From Paenibacillus oceani (GTDB lineage Bacteria > Bacillota > Bacilli > Paenibacillales > NBRC-103111), in contig NZ_JACXJA010000017.1 in the NCBI RefSeq assembly GCF_014705615.1, forward strand, positions 62,001-126,000: a stretch of 64,000 bases of DNA, written 5' to 3'. Of the stretch, positions 1 through 8,644 are shown piece by piece (position 1 is the stretch's first letter; each line of letters begins with the position of its first letter). The position numbers and the translations under genes were made by a program. The notes under the pieces were generated by a model. That model was not told the DNA's origin and did no database searches. It worked only from the letters and a program-made list of their open reading frames with translations.

Positions 1-1451
1 TGAGCGGGCATGACGACTCCGACTATTTGAAATCTGCGATGAAGGTGAGCGCAGTCGATTATATTTTAAAGCCGGTCAATCTGCAAGAGCTGCGGACAGT
101 CATCGCGCGAGTCGTCGCCGAGCTGCAGGAGGTGCAGACGGAGCGCCGGATGACACAACAGATGCAGGCCAAGCTGCAAGAAAGCATGCCGCTCCTGCGT
201 GAGAAATTTCTCCTGTCGCTAATCCTGAACGGGGCTCCCCGGGGGGGACGGACACAGGAACGGCTGGATTTTCTCGGCCTGGGCTTGCCTTACAACGCCG
301 CATACTGGGTCATCGTCGTGTCGGTCGACCGGTTCGCCGATATCGTGGAGAAGTATACGGAACGGGATTTGCAAATATTTTGCTATGCGATTCAGAATGT
401 ATGTCAGGAAGTGGTGCGTCAATATCTGCAGGGCAGCGTGTTCGAACATCGGAGCGGCGAGTTTGTTGGAATTGTATATGCGGATCAGGGGCATGCCTGT
501 TTGACCGGGGCCGGGCAGGCGAGTGCCGGATCGACGCCGATTGGGTACGATGATCCGGAGGAGCTGCTGTTCGAGCTGGCGTCTCAGCTGCGCGACCATC
601 TACAGCGCTTTCTTCGGATCAGCGTCACGATCGGGCTCGGCGACCGTGTCTCCAATTTGGGTGAGCTGGCCGGCTCATACGAGCAAGCGAGAGAAGCTGC
701 GGCCGGCAAGTGGTATTTGGGGCAAAATCAGATTTTGACGATGGACAGCCTCAATCTGGACAAGCGGGAGACGTTCGACGAGCGTTCCTATCGATTCGAC
801 TCGGCCGAGAGCGGCAAACTGATTTCCATATTGAAGGGAGGCGAGCCTCGTCAGCTCGGATTGGCGCTGGACGAGCTGTTCGATCGTCTGGCGAGGCAGC
901 GCAGGGGCGGGCTGAAATACAGCCGCAACGTCATATTGCAAATCGTGCTATTGGCGGGACAGCTCATGCTGGAGCTCAATCTGGCGGACGAGGAGCTGGA
1001 GCGGCGGGAGTCGTGGTTATGGGAAGAGCTGTTCAAGCAGGAGACGATAGCAGAGCTGCGGCAATTGCTGGAGACGTACCTGCAAGAGGTGTGCGGCAGG
1101 ATCGGGGAACGTCGCAGCGGCAGGGCAAGCAATATTGTAGAGCGGGTAAGGGCGATTATTGAGCGCCGTTATGCCGATAACAAGCTGACCGTATCGGAGA
1201 TCGGCCGCGAGGTGTATTTGACCGATACGTATATTAGCCTGCTGTTCAAGCAGGAGACGGGCCGGACAGTGAATGAATGGCTGACGCAGTACCGCATGGA
1301 GAAAGCGAAAGAGTTGCTGGCGAATCCAACCTACAAACTATACGACATTTGCTATGCGGTAGGTTATGCCGATCCCAGCTATTTCAGCAAACTTTTCAAA
1401 AAAGTAACCGGTCTCACGCCAAGCGTCTACCGGGAAACGAGGCACATCTGA
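1..1451 (+). CDS. YesN-type response regulator with AraC DNA-binding domain (5' truncated by window)
   Basis: The reading frame is open from the first bases of the window, so the start and most of the receiver domain lie upstream. The visible part opens with the end of a receiver domain: SGHDDSDY, then the conserved lysine in YILKPV. A long middle region of about 330 residues follows, typical of YesN proteins. The last 100 residues are an AraC/XylS double helix-turn-helix, with LTVSEIGREVYLTDTYIS and the signature GYADPSYFSKLFKKVTGLTP. It should be phosphorylated by the sensor kinase encoded just downstream, with which it is almost contiguous, and activate the transporter genes that follow. 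Confidence in the family is high; the inducing sugar is unknown. Confidence 0.95.
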   Translation, partial: SGHDDSDYLKSAMKVSAVDYILKPVNLQELRTVIARVVAELQEVQTERRMTQQMQAKLQESMPLLREKFLLSLILNGAPRGGRTQERLDFLGLGLPYNAAYWVIVVSVDRFADIVEKYTERDLQIFCYAIQNVCQEVVRQYLQGSVFEHRSGEFVGIVYADQGHACLTGAGQASAGSTPIGYDDPEELLFELASQLRDHLQRFLRISVTIGLGDRVSNLGELAGSYEQAREAAAGKWYLGQNQILTMDSLNLDKRETFDERSYRFDSAESGKLISILKGGEPRQLGLALDELFDRLARQRRGGLKYSRNVILQIVLLAGQLMLELNLADEELERRESWLWEELFKQETIAELRQLLETYLQEVCGRIGERRSGRASNIVERVRAIIERRYADNKLTVSEIGREVYLTDTYISLLFKQETGRTVNEWLTQYRMEKAKELLANPTYKLYDICYAVGYADPSYFSKLFKKVTGLTPSVYRETRHI

Positions 1452-1468
1452 AAGCGACGGTGATTCGT

Positions 1469-3325
1469 ATGATTGATTTCGCTCGTCGTGCGATGGGCTA
1501 CGTCAGGCTGCAAGCCCGTCGCTTCGGTATTCCCCGGAGCTGGCTGATTACCTTTTCGCTGCTGATCGTCCTGCCCTCCATCGTATTGGTGTACGCGTAT
1601 TCCCAGCGTACGGCTTCGATTCTGGAGGAGGAGGTGTCCAATTCGATGCAGCAGACCGTGAAGCAGGCGGGCAACAATTTGTCTTACCGGCTCGGGCACA
1701 TCCGGGACATCAGCAATGCTGCCTCGATAAATCCGATGCTGCATCAGTTTTTGAAGGAGGACGGCATTCCGAGCATCGAATGGCAGCTTGAAATATTGAA
1801 GGAATTGCGATATTTCGTAGAGACGATCCAGACGAATACGGATGTCTTCCGATTGCGATTGTTTGTCAAGAACACAACAATGCTCTCGGAAGAGCGGTAT
1901 AACTTTTTTTCGCTGGACTCCTTGAAGAGCTGGCCGTATTACGGCGAGGTATTGAGCGCGAACGGGGCGATCGTCTGGACCGACATTTACAAGCAGGATT
2001 ATATCGGCAGCGGCGAAGCCTATATTATGTCAAGCGCGAGAATGCTGCACGATTCCGAGCAATTCGGCGAAGTGGGGGCAGTGCTTGTGATCGACGTATC
2101 GGAAGAGCTGGTAACGGACATTTTATCCGATATCGACCTGACTAAGCCCGGCAATGTCTTCATTGTGGACCGCGACGGGGCTGTTGTGGCGCATGCCGAC
2201 AAATCGCGAATCGGGACTCCGCTGGAAGAGAAAGTCCGCTTGGCCATTCAACAGGGTCAGGAAGGCAAGGTGAAAATAGAACTGAACAACAAGTACGAAT
2301 ACGCGATGTACTCGACGATTCAGCCGACCGGCTGGAAAGTGGTCGTGCAAGTGCCCGCAGCCGATATTTCCGAGAAGATCAAGTTAAAGAAAACGGCCGG
2401 TTTTGCCACACTTGCAGGCGTGTTCGCGTTGTTCCTGTTGCTCGTTTTCGCGCTGCTGGCCTTGATCGTTCGCAGCATGAACCGCCGCTTGCAGCAAGTG
2501 ATTCGCGTTATCCGAACGGAGGGAATCGAACGGCTCGACGAACCGCAGTCTATGCCGGAGGGGAACTTCATGATGCTGGAGCGAAGCGTCGACATGCTGA
2601 TGCGCCGGATGCGTTCTTTGATGGAGCAAACCTACAAAGCCCAAGTGCTGGAGAGGGAAGCGCAGCTTCGCGCGCTGCAAGCGCAAATCAATCCTCATTT
2701 TCTGTACAACACGCTCGACACGATCAACTGGATAGCCATCGGTCACGGCAAACACGATATTAGCGAGATGATCGACGCCCTGGCGAAATATTTCCGCCTG
2801 AGTCTGAATAAAGGCCGGGATGTGATGAGCGTGGCGGATGAGTTGAACCTGGCTCGAGTGTATCTCGATATTCAGAAGAGCCGCTTTCTGAATTCGTTCG
2901 AATACCGGATCGAGCCGGAGACGGATCTGCTCGATTACACCGTGCCCAAGCTGACTCTCCAGCCCATTGTGGAAAACGCCCTTCTGCACGGCATTCACAA
3001 GATGAAGAACAAGTTCGGAACAATCCTGATTCGAGCCTATCGGGAAGGGAACGAATTGATTCTCGAAGTATCCGACAATGGAATTGGGATGGAGGAGGAG
3101 CATGCGCAGCGACTGCTTGTCGAGCCTCAAACGATGGCGCGTGCGGAAGGATCGGGAAGCTCCTACGGCTTGTACAACGTGAACGAACGGATCAAACTGT
3201 TTGCGGGGGAAGCTTCGGGTTTGCGCATTACATCCCGTTTAGGCGAAGGCACTTCCGTGACGGTGCACATCCGGCTTGACCTGATCGCAAGGCCTGCGTC
3301 GCCGCCTTTCGGCTCAAATGAATAG
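1469..3325 (+). CDS. YesM-type sensor histidine kinase
   Basis: This is a membrane sensor kinase of about 618 residues. An N-terminal transmembrane helix (about residues 18-37, ITFSLLIVLPSIVLVYAY) and a second at about 311-334 bracket an extracellular Cache-like sensor domain. A HAMP-like linker, a His_kinase domain (QINPHFLYNTLDTINW, with the phosphorylated His in NPHFLYN) and an HATPase domain (NALLHGIHK, DNGIGM, GLYNVNERI) follow. I chose ATG 1469; an in-frame GTG lies at 1460. It begins 17 bases after the regulator stop, so the two are probably co-transcribed. Family members sense extracellular saccharides or the substrate-loaded binding protein; the ligand here cannot be read from sequence. 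Confidence 0.94.
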   Translation: MIDFARRAMGYVRLQARRFGIPRSWLITFSLLIVLPSIVLVYAYSQRTASILEEEVSNSMQQTVKQAGNNLSYRLGHIRDISNAASINPMLHQFLKEDGIPSIEWQLEILKELRYFVETIQTNTDVFRLRLFVKNTTMLSEERYNFFSLDSLKSWPYYGEVLSANGAIVWTDIYKQDYIGSGEAYIMSSARMLHDSEQFGEVGAVLVIDVSEELVTDILSDIDLTKPGNVFIVDRDGAVVAHADKSRIGTPLEEKVRLAIQQGQEGKVKIELNNKYEYAMYSTIQPTGWKVVVQVPAADISEKIKLKKTAGFATLAGVFALFLLLVFALLALIVRSMNRRLQQVIRVIRTEGIERLDEPQSMPEGNFMMLERSVDMLMRRMRSLMEQTYKAQVLEREAQLRALQAQINPHFLYNTLDTINWIAIGHGKHDISEMIDALAKYFRLSLNKGRDVMSVADELNLARVYLDIQKSRFLNSFEYRIEPETDLLDYTVPKLTLQPIVENALLHGIHKMKNKFGTILIRAYREGNELILEVSDNGIGMEEEHAQRLLVEPQTMARAEGSGSSYGLYNVNERIKLFAGEASGLRITSRLGEGTSVTVHIRLDLIARPASPPFGSNE

Positions 3326-3337
3326 CAGACTGCACGT

Positions 3338-3362
3338 GAGAACCGGGCGGTTCTCTTTTTTT
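3338..3362 (+). terminator. Rho-independent terminator after the YesM kinase
   Basis: A 7-bp stem (GAGAACC / GGTTCTC) with a GGGC loop is followed by seven T residues. It separates the two-component genes from the transporter operon at 3504, which must therefore have its own promoter. A possible -10 (TATACT) is at 3450-3455 with no good -35, which would suit an activator-dependent promoter. Confidence 0.8.
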
Positions 3363-3503
3363 CGCTTCAGACGTTTTTCGGAGAAAGGTTTATAGAAATC
3401 GACCAGAAATTGAAGCTTTGTCTCCTACAATGAACCCGTGCCTGCCCATTATACTAAGTGTACGCACAACAGCATGTGTCGAACTTGAGATGGGGGTCAA
3501 GCG

Positions 3504-4469
3504 ATGAGCAGTCTGTCCACAGAGTTAAGAGATTCGCGTTCTCAGGCTCAAAGAAAAGAAATGCGAACCTACAAATGGAAGTTGTTTCGCAACAATCTGG
3601 ATATGTATGCTTTACTGATTCCGGGACTCGCGTTTCTGATCTTGTTTCGTTATACGCCGATGTACGGGATCGTGATCGCATTTCAGGATTTTAACATTTT
3701 CGACGGGATAGCCGGAAGCAGCTGGGTAGGACTTGACAATTTTCGAAAGCTGGTACATTCCGACGAATTTATGCAAGTGTTCAGAAACACGTTAATCATC
3801 AGTTTTTACAAGATCGTCCTGCTGTTTCCGGTGCCGATCATCCTCGCGCTGATGCTGAATGAGGTCGGCAGAATGTGGTTCAAGCGAACGGTGCAAACGA
3901 TCGTATACTTGCCGCACTTCTTGTCCTGGGTCATTATCTCGGGCTTGTTCATCAACATTTTGTCCCCTTCGAGCGGAATCGTGAATGAGGCGATCAAATG
4001 GATGGGCGGTCAACCGATCTCCTTCCTGATCGACAACGACTTTTTCCGCGGGACACTCGTATTCACATCCGGATGGAAGGAAGCCGGCTGGAACGCCATT
4101 ATTTTTATCGCCGCGATTGCCGGCATCGACCAGGATCAGTATGAAGCGGCTTCCATCGATGGAGCCAGCCGAATTCAGAAGATGATCTATATTACGCTGC
4201 CGGGCATTGCCCCGACGATTGTGCTGATGCTGATTCTTCGTATCGGACATTTGCTTGAAGCGGATACGGAGCAAATATTGACGATGTACAATCCGGTCGT
4301 GTACGAGACGGGCGACGTCATCGGCACTTATGTGTACCGGGTCGGATTAGGCAAAATGGATTACAGCTTTTCTACCACCGTCGGCTTGTTCAACTCCGTT
4401 GTCGCGTTCTTGCTTATTATGCTGGGCAATTTCCTGAGCGGAAAATTTGTGAAACGAAGCATCTGGTAG
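3504..4469 (+). CDS. Carbohydrate ABC transporter permease (LplB/YteP type)
   Basis: An inner-membrane permease subunit of 321 residues with about six transmembrane segments and the cytoplasmic EAA loop (EAASIDGASR followed by ITLPGIAPTI) that docks the ATPase. The N-terminal stretch LLIPGLAFLILFRYTPMYGIVIAFQDFN is characteristic of the LplB/YteP subfamily, whose members import oligosaccharides (pectin- or xylan-derived in characterised Bacillus and Paenibacillus cases). ATG 3504 follows a G-rich ribosome binding site. It is the first of a four-gene run (permease, permease, binding protein, oxidoreductase) without an ATPase gene, so it probably uses a shared MsmX-like ATPase such as the one at 62546-63667. 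Confidence 0.95.
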   Translation: MSSLSTELRDSRSQAQRKEMRTYKWKLFRNNLDMYALLIPGLAFLILFRYTPMYGIVIAFQDFNIFDGIAGSSWVGLDNFRKLVHSDEFMQVFRNTLIISFYKIVLLFPVPIILALMLNEVGRMWFKRTVQTIVYLPHFLSWVIISGLFINILSPSSGIVNEAIKWMGGQPISFLIDNDFFRGTLVFTSGWKEAGWNAIIFIAAIAGIDQDQYEAASIDGASRIQKMIYITLPGIAPTIVLMLILRIGHLLEADTEQILTMYNPVVYETGDVIGTYVYRVGLGKMDYSFSTTVGLFNSVVAFLLIMLGNFLSGKFVKRSIW

Positions 4470-4478
4470 GAGGTCAAC

Positions 4479-5360
4479 ATGATGAAGACACGTACGATTC
4501 GAGATATCGGCCTGGATGCGGTCGTATACGGCACGCTGGTGCTGATGGCATTCGCAACGCTGCTCCCGTTCCTCAATGTGCTGTCCAAGTCGGTCAGCGA
4601 GGAGTGGGCGGTAGTATCGGGCAAGGTCGGGGTGTTCCCTGTCGGCTTTCAATTGGAGACGATGAAGTTCGTCATTACGTCGTACGAATTCCTTCGCTCC
4701 TTTTCGGTATCCATATTCATTACTGTAGTGGGAACTTTGCTTTCCCTGCTTCTCACTGCGATCTCGGCGTATCCGCTGTCTAAGCGACACTTGCCTGGCA
4801 TCAAATTCATTATGCTGCTGTTTGTGTTCACGATGATGTTCGGAGGGGGGATCATCCCCAACTACTTGCTGATCCGCAGTCTCGGACTCATCGATAGCTT
4901 GTGGGCGCTCATTCTTCCGTCCCTTATAAGCGTTTTCAATCTGCTCGTAATCAAAAGCTACTTTGAGGGGCTTCCGGAAAGTCTCGAGGAGTCCGCCCGA
5001 ATCGATGGGGCCCGGACCCTCACCATTTTGTTCCGCATCCTGCTGCCGCTTTGCGGCCCGGTGCTGGCCACAATCGCATTATTTTATGCCGTCGGGTACT
5101 GGAACGAATTTTTCAACGCCATGATCTACATCAACAGCCCGTCGCTCAAGCCGCTGCAGCTTTATTTGCGGGATATCGTTTTGAACGCGGCGTCCGCCAC
5201 GGAGGGAATCGAACGTACGGCGGATGAATTGATGAATCTGTCGCCGGACAATGTCCGATCCGCCACGGTCATCGCGTCAACGATCCCGATCCTGCTCGTG
5301 TATCCGCTTTTGCAAAAATATTTTATCAAAGGCGTGCTGATCGGGTCCGTGAAGGGCTAG
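4479..5360 (+). CDS. Carbohydrate ABC transporter permease (LplC/YtcP type)
   Basis: The partner permease has 293 residues and six predicted helices. Its EAA-type loop reads ESARIDGARTLTILFRILLP, and the C-terminus ends in the family-typical YPLLQKYFIKGVLIGSVKG. It starts 9 bases after the previous stop, behind an AGGAGG site, so it is translationally linked to it. It forms the heterodimeric channel with the product of 3504-4469. Confidence 0.95.
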   Translation: MMKTRTIRDIGLDAVVYGTLVLMAFATLLPFLNVLSKSVSEEWAVVSGKVGVFPVGFQLETMKFVITSYEFLRSFSVSIFITVVGTLLSLLLTAISAYPLSKRHLPGIKFIMLLFVFTMMFGGGIIPNYLLIRSLGLIDSLWALILPSLISVFNLLVIKSYFEGLPESLEESARIDGARTLTILFRILLPLCGPVLATIALFYAVGYWNEFFNAMIYINSPSLKPLQLYLRDIVLNAASATEGIERTADELMNLSPDNVRSATVIASTIPILLVYPLLQKYFIKGVLIGSVKG

Positions 5361-5468
5361 CGCCAAAGGAACGCCAGGGAGCGCATTAATTCCTTATTGC
5401 GGAAGCGCCGATGAGGATTAATGAAATAGGGAAGTAATAGTTTCAAGAAAATTGGGGAGGGGATCTAT

Positions 5469-7004
5469 TTGAAGAAGCTTTTCAGACAGACCATGGGTAT
5501 TTCGGTAGCGGGAGCGCTGGCATTTTCGTTGGCAGCGTGCGGAGGAAACGCGGATAACGCATCGGGGAGCAGTGCCGCGACCGGCTCGGGGGTATCTGCT
5601 CCGAAGCCGGAGCTGCGGACTTTGCAGGGATGGATGAAGGACGACTACAACAGGCATCCGGTAGCTAAGCTGCTGGAGGAGCGCACCGGCTACAAGGTGC
5701 AGTACGACACGCTTCCGCAAGATAACCCGCAAGAGAAACTGAACCTGTTAATCGCGTCCTCCGAGTCGTACGATGCGATTACCACGCCGGGCGTAAGCAC
5801 GTACAAAGCGCTGTACTCCGACTATGCCAAACGGGGGGCGCTGGTGGATTTGGGGCCGCTAATCGACAAGTACGGCCCGAATATTAAAGCGGCGATTTCG
5901 CAAGAGTCGCTGGATGCGGTCAAGATTGACGGGAAAATATACGCCATTCCGACCAAAACGCTCAGCAATGTGGCGAGCTCGCTCATGATTCGCCAGGACT
6001 GGCTGGACAAGCTGGGACTCAAGACGCCCACGACGACCGATGAGTTCGTCAGCGTATTGAAGGCATTCAAGGAGCAGGACCCCGGCGGCAACAAGGAGAA
6101 GAACATTCCGTTCTCCATCTCGGGGGGCGGCTCTGTCGAAGTCAGCCTTGCAGGTGCATTCGGATTGTCGAGCACTTGGAATGATGTGAACGGCAAGCTG
6201 GTCCCTCGCGCATACGATCCAGGCTACAAGGACTATATCGTCTTTATGAACGATCTGTTCAATCAAGGTTTGCTGGACAAGGAGTTCGTCGTGAACAAGG
6301 ATGCGACTGTGAGCGAGAAGTTCACAAGCGGCAAAGTAGGCGTCATGCCGGTCGACTGGGCCAGCGTGCCTGCGCTGGCGGATGCGCTGGCGAAAAATGT
6401 GCCGGGGGCCAAAATGGTGTTTATACCGGCCTTGAAAGGACCGCAAGGCAAGAAGGGGCTGGCGGTGCCGACCGGATTCGATCGGCTTACCTATATCCCG
6501 AAAGCGTCGAAGAACCCGGAGGATACGATCAAGTGGATCAATGCCAAGCTGGACCCAACCACGTTCCGCCTGATGACGATCGGAGAGGAAAACAAGCATT
6601 ATACGTATAAGGACGGCGCCTATACGCCCATTTTGCCAATCTTTAACGACGAGCGAAACGGCGCAAATAACTTCATGTCCGGTTCGGACGAAAAGAACTA
6701 TCCGTCCTATTGGCAAGCCCGCGTACGCAAGGATCAACGCTTGTTCGATGCTTACGCCTTCTTGAACATTCAGGAACCCGCTATTACGCGCATACCGGAC
6801 CCGATCGGCATGAGCCCTTATTTGGCCGTTTACTCCAAAAATAACGAATCACTAAATGCCATGCAAAACGATCAAACGGTCAAGTTCATCGCAGGCGCCG
6901 AGCCGATCTCGAACCTGGATGCGTTCATCGCGAAATATAAAGCTGCGGGGGGAGAGGCCAGCTATAAGGAAGTCAACGATTGGTACGCCACGTTGAAGAA
7001 GTAA
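5469..7004 (+). CDS. Extracellular solute-binding lipoprotein of the first sugar ABC importer
   Basis: A substrate-capturing lipoprotein of 511 residues. The TTG start at 5469 sits 6-8 bases after a GGGGAGGGG site and gives a proper lipoprotein signal (KKLF-R basic region, hydrophobic core, lipobox LAAC with Cys about 19). The mature part resembles LplA/YtcQ-type family 1 binding proteins: an early aromatic segment, TPGVSTYKALYSDYAKRG and a long C-terminal lobe. It follows the permease pair after 108 bases and is followed by an oxidoreductase. The substrate is probably an oligosaccharide; no residue pattern identifies which. Confidence 0.93.
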   Translation: MKKLFRQTMGISVAGALAFSLAACGGNADNASGSSAATGSGVSAPKPELRTLQGWMKDDYNRHPVAKLLEERTGYKVQYDTLPQDNPQEKLNLLIASSESYDAITTPGVSTYKALYSDYAKRGALVDLGPLIDKYGPNIKAAISQESLDAVKIDGKIYAIPTKTLSNVASSLMIRQDWLDKLGLKTPTTTDEFVSVLKAFKEQDPGGNKEKNIPFSISGGGSVEVSLAGAFGLSSTWNDVNGKLVPRAYDPGYKDYIVFMNDLFNQGLLDKEFVVNKDATVSEKFTSGKVGVMPVDWASVPALADALAKNVPGAKMVFIPALKGPQGKKGLAVPTGFDRLTYIPKASKNPEDTIKWINAKLDPTTFRLMTIGEENKHYTYKDGAYTPILPIFNDERNGANNFMSGSDEKNYPSYWQARVRKDQRLFDAYAFLNIQEPAITRIPDPIGMSPYLAVYSKNNESLNAMQNDQTVKFIAGAEPISNLDAFIAKYKAAGGEASYKEVNDWYATLKK

Positions 7005-7155
7005 TCGCTTCGGCACAAGCATGCGAGGAGGGGCGGCGTGCGGCGGGAATTCAGCATGTACGCCCCCCCTTGGTTTGCGCGGTTCGAGAAACCGGCGGCA
7101 AGTTTGCCGAAAGAGAAGCAGCACACATTCGAAAAGGAACGAAGGAGGACCTGCA

Positions 7156-8232
7156 ATGAAATCGGTTCAAGTTGCCGTAATCGGCTGCGGAACGATTGCC
7201 AGAAGTCAACATATCAAGGCGTATCTGGCCAATCCTCATGCAGAGATCAAATATTTTTGTGATACCCAAAAGGAACGCGCCGAGAATGCGGTTCGCGATT
7301 TCGGCTGTGGCATCGCTGTCGAGGACTACCGGATCATATTGGATGATCCCGACGTCGAGGCGGTCTCAGTCTGCACGCCAAATAACGTACACGCCCTGAT
7401 AACGATCGACTGCTTGCGTGCGGGTAAGCATGTGCTTTGTGAAAAGCCGGCTGCACGCACGTATGCCGAAGCGCTGGAGATGCAGCGCGCCCAGCAAGAG
7501 ACCGGGAAGTTACTCCATATCGGGGTCGTCAACCGGTTTCATACCGGGGTGAACCGGATCAAAACGATGATCGAGGGCGGCGATCTTGGCGAGCTGTATC
7601 ACGTGTATGCGAGCTTCCGGACGCATCGTTCCATTCCAGGACTTGGCGGGGCGTTTACGACGAAGGCGATTGCCGGCGGCGGTACGATGATCGACAGAGG
7701 AGTCCACTATCTGGACCTTGTCCTGTATTGCACGGGCGATCCGCGTCCTCTGACCGTTTCCGGTCAAACGTTCAGCAGGCTGGGCAAAGACATCGCCGAC
7801 TATGCATACGTCCATATGTGGGCCGGACCGTCTATAAGGGACGGGACGTATGATGTCGAAGACTCTGTAACGGCATTGATCAGAACCGATGGACCGACCA
7901 TTACGCTCCATGGCGCATGGGCGCAAAACATCGGCGTCGAAGAATCATACATCGATTTTATCGGTGACAAAGCAGGGGTTCGCCTGCAGTACGGCAAAGA
8001 CTTTGTTGTGTACAGCGCGAAAGACGGCGCACTGCTGGAAACGATGCCGAGATATCGCTCCGAAGATATGTTCCAGAACGAAATCGACAACTTCCTTACC
8101 TGTGTGCAAACAGGCGAACGGTCAACGAACAATATCGATTCCGTCATTGTGACATCACAAATCATACAGGCAATATATGATTCCTCGGATGCACGACGGG
8201 AAATCGTTTTGCAGGAAGAGAGCACTATATAG
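7156..8232 (+). CDS. Gfo/Idh/MocA family NAD(P)-dependent oxidoreductase
   Basis: The protein has 358 residues. An N-terminal Rossmann fold carries the dinucleotide-binding motif VIGCGTIARSQHIKAY, followed by the EKP motif (CEKPAARTYAEA) at about residue 95. A C-terminal alpha/beta domain carries GGTMIDRGVHYLDL, whose Asp and His match the catalytic positions of this family. ATG 7156 follows GAAGGAGG; the frame is open further upstream but without a ribosome binding site. Members oxidise or epimerise sugars, inositols or sugar acids. Its place as last gene of the transporter operon suggests it acts on the imported sugar. The exact substrate is unknown. Confidence 0.92.
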   Translation: MKSVQVAVIGCGTIARSQHIKAYLANPHAEIKYFCDTQKERAENAVRDFGCGIAVEDYRIILDDPDVEAVSVCTPNNVHALITIDCLRAGKHVLCEKPAARTYAEALEMQRAQQETGKLLHIGVVNRFHTGVNRIKTMIEGGDLGELYHVYASFRTHRSIPGLGGAFTTKAIAGGGTMIDRGVHYLDLVLYCTGDPRPLTVSGQTFSRLGKDIADYAYVHMWAGPSIRDGTYDVEDSVTALIRTDGPTITLHGAWAQNIGVEESYIDFIGDKAGVRLQYGKDFVVYSAKDGALLETMPRYRSEDMFQNEIDNFLTCVQTGERSTNNIDSVIVTSQIIQAIYDSSDARREIVLQEESTI

Positions 8233-8344
8233 ATAAACAGTCATCCCAATTCCTTACAAGAATGAAGCCGATCCGCGATGGTAAAGCGAAAAGACCTAGT
8301 TAATAACGGCCTTTACGTAGAGGACCGGGCTTGCGCAGGAATCA

Positions 8345-8395
8345 CGAACAATAAGCTCCCCGTAGATTGAAAGTTTCTAGGGGGCTTATTGTTCG
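8345..8395. terminator. Long inverted repeat, likely terminator of the first transporter operon
   Basis: Arms at 8345-8365 and 8377-8395 (CGAACAATAAGC...TAG and its near-perfect complement) can form a stem of roughly 18 bp around an 11-base loop. There is a TTATTGTTCG tail but no long T-run. It lies 112 bases after the oxidoreductase stop. Confidence 0.6.
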
Positions 8396-8459
8396 TATCG
8401 GATTTTACGTATGATAAAGTCGACCTGTGGCGGGATTGGTTCTGAATCGAACAGTTGGC

Positions 8460-8504
8460 GCCACAGGCGCCTGCACCTGGACAGACACTGCAGTCTACCT
8501 GATG
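8460..8504 (-). pseudogene. ilvD relic: 15-codon fragment of a dihydroxy-acid dehydratase
   Basis: On the minus strand these 45 bases read [15 protein letters not shown]. That is the iron-sulfur cysteine motif of IlvD, and it matches the intact ilvD just upstream on the same strand ([15 protein letters not shown]) with one substitution. Sequence on either side does not continue the match in any frame I checked. The rest of 8233-8644 holds no gene apart from the hairpin at 8345-8395. I read it as the last recognisable trace of a decayed second ilvD-like gene or a partial duplication. Confidence 0.6.
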
Positions 8505-8644
8505 CCAGGCTTTCACACTTTAGCGTTTGTCGCTCAGAAAGAGACGTCGGACAAAAATAATCTCTTCGACCTTAAACTCCGGTTTTACCAAATTCTTCAA
8601 ACACGGCAACGGTATCGATATAACTCGGATCCCGCAGGCTTTTC

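Noticed and set aside
1277-1468. Upstream extension of the YesM kinase frame
   Set aside because: The extra 64 codons lie inside the preceding response regulator gene and encode no membrane or signal segment.
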